Shown here piece after piece: positions 6,749-12,961 of a stretch of 17,305 nt of DNA. Position numbers and translations under genes: made by a program. Origin of the DNA: Acidobacteriaceae bacterium. Its GTDB lineage: Bacteria > Acidobacteriota > Terriglobia > Terriglobales > Acidobacteriaceae. Positions within the stretch are counted from its first letter, which is position 1; the number at the start of each line of letters is the position of its first letter. The DNA is taken from NCBI GenBank assembly GCA_030040395.1, contig JASHTU010000191.1, positions 1 through 17,305 of the forward strand. The letters are read 5' to 3'. The notes under the pieces were generated by a model. That model searched no databases and had not been told where the DNA came from. It was given only the letters and a program-made list of their open reading frames with translations.

Positions 6749-6940
6749 AAAAATTGCCAGTAAGTCCTTATTATTGAAGATTTTAGGATCTAACCTCTTT
6801 ATTATCAATAATTTAGGCCTAGTACTAAGTAGTATAAGTGATTGCAAACAAATCACTTAACCATGAAAGGAGGAGGGGTAGGGGGCTGCGTAACTGAAAA
6901 GTAAATGGTAACTGAAAAGTACATGGTCAAACCCCACGGA

Positions 6941-7657
6941 CTAGCCGCGGTTGCGAGGGCTCGCGGGCCGACGGGAACCGAGCGCCCGCGCCAGCAAGGC
7001 TCCCGCGCCGGCGCTCAATGGCACGATAGCCAAGTGCCACACGAGCACGTGGGCGGCCTGGAAATTGGGGCAATGCAACTCCAGCATGCCCACGCCGGCC
7101 AAGCCCCCGAGGGCGCCCGCAGCCAGCCCCGCAGAGACGTAGTTGACGGCAAAGCCGCGCCGGAGCAGCAGCCACGCCAAAAGTCCGGCAGGAACGGCGT
7201 GCGCAAAGCCGGTAGCCAGGCAGGCGATGCCGGCCGAGAAGAACCGGCTGGTCTGATAGTCGCGGAACAGGATCGCTAATACGCCGGCCAGGATCGCGGT
7301 GGCCGTGATCAGCAGCGCGCCCGACGAAAGCCGGCGCCGGCTGCCGGGAATCATGGCGTGCACAAACTCGCTCCCCGCTACCGGAATGAGAAGCGCGAGC
7401 GCGGAGAAGATCAGGGCGCGCTCGAAGACATCCATTTTGAGGAAGCCGAAGAACCCGGCGCGGGCTGCGCCCGCCAGGGCCACGCCGGCGCAGATGAGAA
7501 CCGCGCCTGCGGTCAGCAGCCATGACGGCGGCAGAGGACGAACCGGCCGCACGGGCCTCTCGATCGAGTCCGCAATGCGCTTCAGCAACGCCGGATCGAG
7601 GGTGCCCGGAGCGGGGGCGGAGGCGCGAAGAAGATCGTCCATCTCGGGCTCGTTCAT
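6941..7657 (-). CDS. nrsF: NrsF/DUF1109-type membrane anti-sigma factor
   Basis: The 238-residue integral membrane protein starts with a short acidic cytoplasmic tail (MNEPEMDDLLRASAPAPGTL). Six hydrophobic segments follow at about 46-66, 79-101, 112-131, 139-159, 172-191 and 201-224. Size, topology and pairing with an ECF sigma gene fit the DUF1109/NrsF family, which holds its sigma factor at the membrane. Cysteines are at 56, 146 and 196. As I recall, the pair 50 residues apart (146, 196) matches the spacing of the two redox or metal-sensing cysteines of Caulobacter NrsF. The ATG overlaps the sigma gene's stop (ATGA, 4 bp) with GGAGG inside the sigma gene, so the two are translationally coupled. 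The stop lies 4 bp from repeat copy 2. Confidence 0.85.
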   Translation of the reverse strand: MNEPEMDDLLRASAPAPGTLDPALLKRIADSIERPVRPVRPLPPSWLLTAGAVLICAGVALAGAARAGFFGFLKMDVFERALIFSALALLIPVAGSEFVHAMIPGSRRRLSSGALLITATAILAGVLAILFRDYQTSRFFSAGIACLATGFAHAVPAGLLAWLLLRRGFAVNYVSAGLAAGALGGLAGVGMLELHCPNFQAAHVLVWHLAIVPLSAGAGALLARALGSRRPASPRNRG

Positions 7658-8235
7658 GACGGTCCTCCACTTTGCGTTTTGGCGCTTTGCCTTTGGGCCA
7701 AGCCCATGGCGCTGATTCTCTCCCGCAATTTTTTGTACGCCCGGTGCGCTTTCTGTTTTACTGATCCGACGCTGGAAGAAGTGGCGCGCGCAACCTCTTC
7801 GAGGGACATGCCCGCCACCTTCAACATCTCGATGACTTCGCGCTCGCCCGACGAAAGCGGGGCCAACAGCGCTTCCAAGTTGTGAGCGCTCTCGAACTGT
7901 CCCGAATCCGCGAAGGTTCCTTTCGCCCTCGCCTCAAGCTCCCGGGCGCGGGCGCCGGTCCGCGCCACCTTTCGATAGTGGTCGACGCGAATATGCCGCG
8001 CGATGGCGTAGAGCCAGGGCAGCACCGGCTCACCCGGCCGGTGCGTGTGCCTCACCTTGTGAATGCGAAGCCAGGTTTCCTGTAACAGGTCCTCCGCATC
8101 CGCCCGGCTCCCCAATTGCGCAAGAAAGAACCGGTGCAGTTGGGGCGTGGCGCATTCGACCAGCGCCGTGGCCGCGGCGAAGTCTCCTTGTTGATAGCGC
8201 GCCATCAGCATTTCGAGATTGCAGTCCGGTTGCAC
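7654..8235 (-). CDS. ECF-family RNA polymerase sigma factor
   Basis: The 193-residue protein has a region 2 at about 11-80 (ARYQQGDFAAATALVE, AEDLLQETWLRIHK, PWLYAIARHIRVDHYRK). Region 4 lies at about 118-175 (LSSGEREVIEMLKVAGMSLEEVA, SVGSVKQKAHRAYKKLRERI). Length and lack of region 3 are typical of ECF sigma factors. The GTG at 8235 is the first possible start after an in-frame TAG; ATG 8211 is a shorter alternative, and neither has a strong ribosome site. It is followed by the overlapping nrsF-like gene. A GTAAC/CGAA promoter reading toward it lies at 8346-8373, so autoregulation is likely. The inducing signal is unknown; Caulobacter SigF-NrsF, the best-known relative, responds to heavy metals. 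Confidence 0.92.
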   Translation of the reverse strand: MQPDCNLEMLMARYQQGDFAAATALVECATPQLHRFFLAQLGSRADAEDLLQETWLRIHKVRHTHRPGEPVLPWLYAIARHIRVDHYRKVARTGARARELEARAKGTFADSGQFESAHNLEALLAPLSSGEREVIEMLKVAGMSLEEVARATSSSVGSVKQKAHRAYKKLRERISAMGLAQRQSAKTQSGGPS

Positions 8236-8345
8236 GGAGTGGAGGCTCTACTTGCCATCTTTATCAGTATCGGCTGGTCCGTGCAATCCATTTCCCCGCC
8301 GCATCATGCGCGCCACCCCACTTTTTTCGAACCAGTGTTGGGTTA

Positions 8346-8373
8346 TTCGCTGGAGAAGGCGAATAAGTTACGC
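8346..8373 (-). promoter_or_regulatory. Predicted ECF promoter for the sigma/nrsF operon
   Basis: Read on the minus strand, GCGTAACTT (8373-8365) contains GTAAC as -35. After a 17-bp spacer, CGAA (8349-8346) is the -10. The same elements with the same spacer occur on the plus strand at 8426-8453. Predicted start of transcription is near 8338, leaving a leader of about 100 nt. Confidence 0.65.
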
Positions 8374-8425
8374 CGAGGCTCAGAGAATTAATGTCTTTTC
8401 ACTCGAAAGGAAATTACCGCACAAA

Positions 8426-8453
8426 GCGTAACTTTTCTCTTTCCCCAGCCGAA
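8426..8453 (+). promoter_or_regulatory. Predicted ECF promoter for the secreted propeller gene
   Basis: GCGTAACTT (8426-8434) holds a GTAAC -35; after exactly 17 bp comes CGAA (8450-8453). It mirrors the promoter of the sigma operon, and the two -35 boxes form a 9-bp inverted repeat 52 bp apart. Predicted start near 8461 gives a leader of about 85 nt. The leader contains a possible hairpin, CCCCGG (8480-8485) with CCGGGG (8505-8510). Confidence 0.65.
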
Positions 8454-8544
8454 TTTCCACCAGTAAATATGCTCCGCTTCCCCGGCGAACCCGCAGGCTG
8501 GTAACCGGGGCAAACTTCCACCACAACAATTCAAGGAGATCGCT

Positions 8545-9624
8545 ATGAATTCCGAAAGGCTCAGGAAGTCTTGTCTGGGTCGCGCCCGCGTATTGCTGGC
8601 GGCCCTCTCTCTCACCGGCGCGCTAGCGGTTACCGCCCAGCCGGAACGAAGCGTGCTTGTGGTTACAAGCACAAACAGCGCCAGCGGGAACGCGGTGGTT
8701 GTGTTCAAGCTGAATAAGGGCGCGACGCCGTCGCTCTCCTTCGAAGACATCATGCCCACTGGCGGCAAGGGCGGCGCCGGCAGTAACGCCGGGATTGTGC
8801 AGTTCAAGGACGATCTTGGCGCCGTGGCCAATTACGGATCGAACACCGTGAGCCAACTGGTGCGGTACGACGATTTCATTGCCGTGGGAAAAACCATCAA
8901 TCTGGCTCCGGGCTGCATGAAACCCGATTCAGTCGCGTTGACGCGGGACGATCTCTTTGTGGTCGGCGCCAATTGCGCCGAGACGCATGACTGGCCCACT
9001 GGCCATGTAGTTGGACCGGTGGTGAGTCTTACCGATCCTTCGGCGGCGCAGATCGCGGTGGGCAAGAGCTGGGCTGCGGTGACGATGACTTCGGGATCCC
9101 TGCTGCAACTGCCCCTCACCCGAGACGATGGCGTGCTCAACGGGATGAGCGCCACGATCGCTCTGCCCGCCAACGCCAACAATACGCCGCTCGGCGCCGC
9201 GTTCTGGAAAGACATTTTGGGCTTTACCCCGGCCCACAGTCCGGACAGCTTTGCGATTGTGAACGAGAGCCGGCAGGTTTTCCCAATTGCGGGACCGACG
9301 CCGTCGTACCCCACCAATGCGCCCTGCTGGGTGGCAAAAGGGCCGGGAAACGTGTGGTACACCGGCAATTCCCCGGGGCAGGCAATTTCAATCTTCTTTA
9401 GCGACGACCAGGGCGGAGTGTTCTACAAGTCAGTGTCCCTGCCGGGCGCGCCCACCGATATCACCGTGTCCCGTGATCGCAAGTGGCTGGCTGTGATTTA
9501 TAGCGCCGGCGGCCAAGGATATGTGGCGGTCTACACAATCGACGCCTATGGTGGTCTGACATGGGAAGCGACGTCCAGTTCGATTGGCGTGGCTTCGTTT
9601 AGCGGCGTGGCATTCAGCCAATAG
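8545..9624 (+). CDS. Secreted beta-propeller (lactonase/YVTN-like) protein
   Basis: The 359-residue protein has a clear signal peptide: basic RLRKSCLGRAR, hydrophobic VLLAALSLTGALAVTA, and a likely cut at about residue 31. The mature part consists of repeated beta-strand blocks of the YVTN/6-phosphogluconolactonase-like type (SVLVVTSTNSASGNAVVVF, AGIVQFKDDLGAVANYGSNT, DITVSRDRKWLAVIYSAGGQ, GYVAVYTID). Catalytic function cannot be assigned; such propellers are often binding proteins. AAGGAG (8533-8538) lies 6 nt before the ATG. The gene is divergent from the ECF sigma gene and has a matching promoter, so it is probably a direct target of that sigma factor. A short GGGA-TTTT-TCCC hairpin (9642-9653) follows the stop. 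Confidence 0.82.
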   Translation: MNSERLRKSCLGRARVLLAALSLTGALAVTAQPERSVLVVTSTNSASGNAVVVFKLNKGATPSLSFEDIMPTGGKGGAGSNAGIVQFKDDLGAVANYGSNTVSQLVRYDDFIAVGKTINLAPGCMKPDSVALTRDDLFVVGANCAETHDWPTGHVVGPVVSLTDPSAAQIAVGKSWAAVTMTSGSLLQLPLTRDDGVLNGMSATIALPANANNTPLGAAFWKDILGFTPAHSPDSFAIVNESRQVFPIAGPTPSYPTNAPCWVAKGPGNVWYTGNSPGQAISIFFSDDQGGVFYKSVSLPGAPTDITVSRDRKWLAVIYSAGGQGYVAVYTIDAYGGLTWEATSSSIGVASFSGVAFSQ

Positions 9625-9799
9625 GCGCTTGGGACCCGCATGGGATTTTTCCCACTGGGCAAAGCCTCGGTTCATAAAGGAATGAGCGCATTATCAAAAG
9701 CCGTGCGGTCTTTTTGACCTTGCGCCAAGTGGTGCTCCATGATGGCCGCACCGGTTGAACTGGTCAGCTTCGCGGCGCGTCTATTCTCAAAAAGTCTTA

Positions 9800-9840
9800 G
9801 GGGCAAAAAAAATCGCCCCCGAAGGAACACGTCGCTTCGG
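9800..9840. terminator. Paired hairpins in the propeller-purC intergenic region
   Basis: GGGGC (9800-9804) pairs with GCCCC (9815-9819) around an A-tract loop. It is followed at once by CCGAAG (9819-9824) pairing with CTTCGG (9835-9840). The loop is a run of eight A on the plus strand, so there is no U-tail after either stem. I regard it as a possible transcript boundary rather than a proven terminator. Confidence 0.3.
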
Positions 9841-9875
9841 AGGCGCTTGTCGAGCATAGAACACAAGATGAAGAC

Positions 9876-9928
9876 GGGGACCAGTAGCTGACGCTGGAGG
9901 TCGGTAGCGTGCAGCTACTGGTGATCCC
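9876..9928. repeat. Long near-perfect inverted repeat (hairpin)
   Basis: ACCAGTAGCTG (9880-9890) is perfectly complementary to CAGCTACTGGT (9912-9922). Directly inside, ACGCT (9891-9895) pairs with AGCGT (9906-9910), leaving one bulged G and a 10-nt loop. Outside, GGG (9876-9878) can pair with CCC (9926-9928). No U-tract follows on either strand, and no gene covers it convincingly. It could be a palindromic repeat element, a structured RNA, or a recognition site for a recombinase or IS200/IS605-type enzyme. Confidence 0.6.
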
Positions 9929-10003
9929 TGTACTAACGAGTTCAGCCGCGGCTTCCCCTTTCCACTGCTGCCTCGTGTCGCCCGGCTCAAGAAGGACTTC
10001 TTA

Positions 10004-10031
10004 TTGACATCCTCCGAACCATGTTGACAAT
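10004..10031 (+). promoter_or_regulatory. Predicted housekeeping promoter upstream of purC
   Basis: A consensus TTGACA (10004-10009) is followed after 16 bp by GACAAT (10026-10031), which matches four of six -10 positions. Transcription would begin near 10038 and give a leader of about 230 nt before the chosen purC start. Confidence 0.5.
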
Positions 10032-10062
10032 GAAAGTCTCTCCGATCTCTAATTTCCGTTCG

Positions 10063-10097
10063 GTGACGGCCGTCACACGACTTTGTGTCATCGTGTG
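10063..10097 (+). promoter_or_regulatory. Palindrome and hairpin in the purC leader
   Basis: GTGACGGCCGTCAC (10063-10076) is a perfect 14-bp palindrome, about 25 bp after the predicted transcription start, as an operator would be placed. Overlapping it, CACACGA (10074-10080) pairs perfectly with TCGTGTG (10091-10097) around a 10-nt loop. The two structures share bases and are mutually exclusive in RNA. This may be a repressor site or an attenuator; no known purine riboswitch core is visible. Confidence 0.4.
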
Positions 10098-10266
10098 GAA
10101 AGCCGGACAATGAATCGAATCTATCAGATCCGCACCGCATTGCGGGAATTCGGGGCGTGAACGCAGGGCCAAACTCGGACAAATTTCCGGGAGTGGGAAG
10201 GGTTTGACAAAGCCAGCCGCGGGCCGCACAATCGGAGATTCAGTTGTTTGTGAAAGCCATTGTCCC

Positions 10267-11160
10267 GTGACTGCTTTGTTGACGACAAATCTGGGTGCCA
10301 CGCCCCTGCTTGCACGGGGCAAGGTGCGCGATCTATATAGCGTCGACGGGGCGCTGCTGCTGGTGGCCACGGACCGGATTTCGGCCTTCGACCACGTGCT
10401 GGCTACTGGCATTCCGGGAAAAGGCAAGATTCTCACTCAGATTTCGTTGTTCTGGTTCGACCTGCTGCGGGACCTGGCGCCCAATCACCTGATCACTGCC
10501 GACGTAGCCGAATTTCCGTCCGCATTGCAGCCCTACGCGGAGCAACTGGAGGGCCGGTCGATGCTGGTCAAGCGCGCGGCCATGTTTCCAGTGGAGTGCG
10601 TGGCGCGGGGATATCTGACCGGATCGGGTTGGAAAGAGTATCAGGAGACAGGCGCGGTGTGCGGCGCAGCGTTGCCGCCGGGGTTGCTGGACGGGTCGCG
10701 GCTGCCTGAACCCCTGTTCACGCCCGCCACCAAAAGCGAAAAGGGCGCGCACGACGAAAACATCCCGTTTGCCAGCGTGGAAACGCTGGTGGGCGCGGAG
10801 AATGCGGCAGAGTTGCGGCGGTTGACGCTGGCGATCTACGCGCGCGCCGCGGCACACGCTCAGGCGCGCGGGCTGATCCTGGCCGACACTAAATTCGAAT
10901 TCGGGAGCACGGCTGAAGGGATCACGCTTGCCGATGAAGTGCTCACTCCCGATTCTTCGCGTTTCTGGGAGGGCGCGGCATGGAAGCCCGGCGGCCCGCA
11001 GCCCTCGTTCGACAAACAGTACGTCCGCAATTATCTCGAATCCATCCATTGGAACAAGCAGGCGCCAGCACCTGGGTTGCCGGACGAAGTTGTGGCGCGG
11101 ACACTAGATAAATATCATGAGGCCTTTCGCCGACTCACCGGGCGAGATCTCGCATCTTAG
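10267..11160 (+). CDS. purC: SAICAR synthase
   Basis: PurC (phosphoribosylaminoimidazole-succinocarboxamide synthase) joins aspartate to CAIR with ATP in de novo purine synthesis, in the cytoplasm. The family signatures are intact: LLARGKVRDLY near the N-terminus, LLLVATDRISAFD, the active-site block TPATKSEKGAHDENI, LILADTKFEFG and DEVLTPDSSRFW. From GTG 10267 the protein has 297 residues, the usual size of the longer PurC type. The frame stays open to TTG 10204, but the extra 21 residues are not family-like; neither start has a strong ribosome site. cvpA follows after 17 bp, probably in the same transcript. Confidence 0.96.
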   Translation: MTALLTTNLGATPLLARGKVRDLYSVDGALLLVATDRISAFDHVLATGIPGKGKILTQISLFWFDLLRDLAPNHLITADVAEFPSALQPYAEQLEGRSMLVKRAAMFPVECVARGYLTGSGWKEYQETGAVCGAALPPGLLDGSRLPEPLFTPATKSEKGAHDENIPFASVETLVGAENAAELRRLTLAIYARAAAHAQARGLILADTKFEFGSTAEGITLADEVLTPDSSRFWEGAAWKPGGPQPSFDKQYVRNYLESIHWNKQAPAPGLPDEVVARTLDKYHEAFRRLTGRDLAS

Positions 11161-11177
11161 CGAAGACGGAGTAAGAG

Positions 11178-11720
11178 ATGACCTGGGTGGATTGGTCCAT
11201 TGTGATCGTATTGGCGGCGTCGGTTTGCGGCGGGTTTGCACAGGGATTTTTCCGCACCGCATGCTCACTCGTCGGCCTGATCCTGGGACTCACGCTGGCA
11301 GCGTGGAACTACTGGCGGGTGGCGGCGGTGCTGCTGCCGGTGGTGCGCATCGAGGCGATTGCGGACACCATTGGATTTTTTCTGATTGCCCTGGTGGTGA
11401 TGGCGCTGGCCAACGTGGCCGGAACGATTCTGGGAAAGGCGCTTAATTGGCTGGGCCTGGGCTGCCTGGACATGAGTGCAGGAGCGGTGCTGGGATTCTT
11501 TCAGGGAGTGGTGCTGGTCACGCTTATCCTCCTGGTGATTGTTGCCTTCTTTCCCAAGCAGCAATGGTTGACCCAATCCGAGTTGCCCAAGGAGTTTTTC
11601 GGGGCCCTGCATTTGAGTACGCGGATGAGCCCGGCCCAGCTTGCCGATAAGGTGCGTCACGGCCTGCGGATGCTCGAGCAGGAGTCGCCTCCGTGGCTGC
11701 ATCCGGGTCGCGGCGTTTAG
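11178..11720 (+). CDS. cvpA: CvpA family membrane protein
   Basis: The 180-residue protein has four hydrophobic segments in its first ~125 residues. It opens with WVDWSIVIVLAASVCGGFAQGFFR, the characteristic CvpA beginning (hydrophobic helix, then a Gly-rich turn and GFFR). FFLIALVVMALANVAGTILGK and GAVLGFFQGVVLVTLILLVIV follow, then a soluble tail. CvpA proteins are inner-membrane proteins first linked to colicin V export and later to envelope integrity. GGAG lies 8 nt before the ATG. In E. coli cvpA is also tied to a purine gene (purF), so the pairing with purC here echoes a known association. Confidence 0.85.
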   Translation: MTWVDWSIVIVLAASVCGGFAQGFFRTACSLVGLILGLTLAAWNYWRVAAVLLPVVRIEAIADTIGFFLIALVVMALANVAGTILGKALNWLGLGCLDMSAGAVLGFFQGVVLVTLILLVIVAFFPKQQWLTQSELPKEFFGALHLSTRMSPAQLADKVRHGLRMLEQESPPWLHPGRGV

Positions 11721-11791
11721 TGAGGAAATCCACGGCGCAGAACCGCGGGAATGGGCTAAACTAAAAAACCATACAAGCAAGAGGTTGGCGC

Positions 11792-12073
11792 GTGAAACGA
11801 GAACTGGACAACCTGGTGACGCAGATGCACTCCAGCGGCATCCCCTACGACGAGGCCGTACGCGAGTTCAAGAAGCAGTATCTCCGCGAAGTTTTGATGG
11901 CGCACGGGGGTAACCAGTGCAAGGCGGCCGAAGAGTTGGGAATGCACCGCAACACGTTGAGCCGCACGATGGCGGAACTGGGGCTGGATTTGGCCGAAGT
12001 TCGGGCCGGGCTCAAGCGTCCGCCGCGCTCCGAGCGTCCTGTATTTGGCGCAATCCGCCAAGGGTATCGTTAG
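11792..12073 (+). CDS. Small Fis-type helix-turn-helix protein
   Basis: This is a 93-residue protein with a GTG start preceded by AAGAGG about 7 nt upstream. The C-terminal half has the Fis/NtrC-type DNA-binding pattern: LREVLMAHGGNQCKAAEELG, then MHRNTLSRTMAELGLDL, with the two HTH helices at about residues 44-70. Overall length resembles E. coli Fis (98 residues), and an N-terminal helix (LDNLVTQMHSSGIPYDEAVR) may dimerise. A TAAACT motif at about 11757-11762 could be a -10 of its own promoter, since 71 bp separate it from cvpA. It is probably a nucleoid or local regulator; its targets are unknown. Confidence 0.8.
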   Translation: MKRELDNLVTQMHSSGIPYDEAVREFKKQYLREVLMAHGGNQCKAAEELGMHRNTLSRTMAELGLDLAEVRAGLKRPPRSERPVFGAIRQGYR

Positions 12074-12211
12074 TCGTACTTTCGATAAGCTGGGTAGACT
12101 TTGTGAACGTGAAGCTCACCGGGCCGAGCGGCGCTTCCGCGCGCGTTGCCGGTCTACCGTATCTCCGAAGATGCCGCGACCCCGCCGGAGTGCGCCGCTA
12201 CAGCCGACGAC

Positions 12212-12961
12212 ATGCCAACCGCCTCATCGACGCACAGGCCGCACATCGCGATTGAACCAGGATTCGCATGGGATGGGCAGGAAGCCTACCTCTTCGACAT
12301 CGACGGCACGCTGGTCCGCACTCGGGACCGCATTCATATCGACTCCTTCACGTCGAGTGTGCGGGGCGTGACGGGGTTCGAAGTTACTTTGGCCGGCATC
12401 CTGCTGGCCGGCAGCACGGATACTGCAATCCTCCGGGAAGCCTGCCGCCAGGCCGGCATACCCGCCGATGAATTGGAGAGCCGCAGCGAAGCCATCCTGG
12501 ATGCAATGCGCGCCACGGTGGCCGAGCGGCGCAACGAGATGGTGGTTGTGCGCATGCCAGGGGTTGAAGAAACCTTGCGCCACCTCGCCCGCCGCGGCGC
12601 CCTGCTCGGCGTAGCCACTGGCAATCTGGAAGTAATCGGTTGGATCAAGATCGAGCGGGCGGGGCTGCGCGAGTGGTTTCGATTCGGCGGCTTCAGCGAC
12701 CGTTTTCCGGTGCGCTCCGAGCTGATCGGACAGGCGGCAAAGAAGGCCCGCGAGTTGATCGGATCGGGGGGGCGCCCCGAGGCAAGCGTCTGCGTGGTGG
12801 GCGACACGCCGCGCGATATTGAGGCGGCGCGCGCCAATTCCCTGGCCGTGATCGCCGTGGCCACAGGCAACTTCAGTTTCGATGAATTGCTCGAGCACCG
12901 CCCGGAGGTCTGCGCCACGTCACTGGCCGATTTGCTGGCTTTTACGCGGGGAGAATCATGA
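12212..12961 (+). CDS. HAD-superfamily phosphatase (phosphoglycolate phosphatase-like)
   Basis: The 249-residue protein from ATG 12212 carries all four HAD motifs. Motif I is YLFDIDGTL (Asp29, Asp31), motif II GVATGN (Thr136), motif III lysine near QAAKKARE (177-178), and motif IV VVGDTPRDIEAARA (Asp198, Asp202). The helical cap between motifs I and II fits subclass I enzymes such as phosphoglycolate phosphatase and beta-phosphoglucomutase. The substrate cannot be read from sequence. The frame is open to TTG 12146, but those 22 residues look unrelated, and the ATG also lacks a clear Shine-Dalgarno. The stop overlaps the secretin start by 4 bp (ATGA), implying coupled translation. Confidence 0.88.
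   Translation: MPTASSTHRPHIAIEPGFAWDGQEAYLFDIDGTLVRTRDRIHIDSFTSSVRGVTGFEVTLAGILLAGSTDTAILREACRQAGIPADELESRSEAILDAMRATVAERRNEMVVVRMPGVEETLRHLARRGALLGVATGNLEVIGWIKIERAGLREWFRFGGFSDRFPVRSELIGQAAKKARELIGSGGRPEASVCVVGDTPRDIEAARANSLAVIAVATGNFSFDELLEHRPEVCATSLADLLAFTRGES

Larger units (their letters stand above)
6352..6936 (+). repeat. Long dispersed direct repeat, copy 2
   Basis: This is the second copy of the element at 497-1085, same orientation and nearly the same length. The left end GTCCTCA (6352) and right end CATGGTCAAACCCCA (to 6936) agree with copy 1, and both flanks differ beyond those points. Promoter-like block, loop sequences and tail are preserved; changes cluster between 6690 and 6765. 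The tandem 18-bp units beginning GTAACTGAAAAGTA recur near the right end (6890 and 6908). The right edge lies 4 bp from the stop codon of the minus-strand nrsF-like gene, which is intact. No MITE adjoins this copy. Confidence 0.9.

Noticed and set aside
8480..8510. Possible riboswitch in the leader of the secreted propeller gene
   Set aside because: There is only one 6-bp stem, and none of the conserved cores of c-di-GMP, cobalamin or TPP riboswitches can be recognised.
9960..9990. Resemblance of the minus strand here (GAGGCAGCAGTGG) to a conserved 16S rRNA segment
   Set aside because: The match is only about 13 bases and the flanking rRNA helices are absent, so it is coincidental.
9787..10182. 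131-codon minus-strand frame upstream of purC
   Set aside because: It crosses the long hairpin and the stacked stems and overlaps the predicted purC promoter, and it is Arg/Pro/Ser-rich with no family resemblance.
10711..10722. CCTGTTCAC inside purC resembling the MITE terminal repeat
   Set aside because: The match is a short core within a conserved coding region, with no second end nearby.
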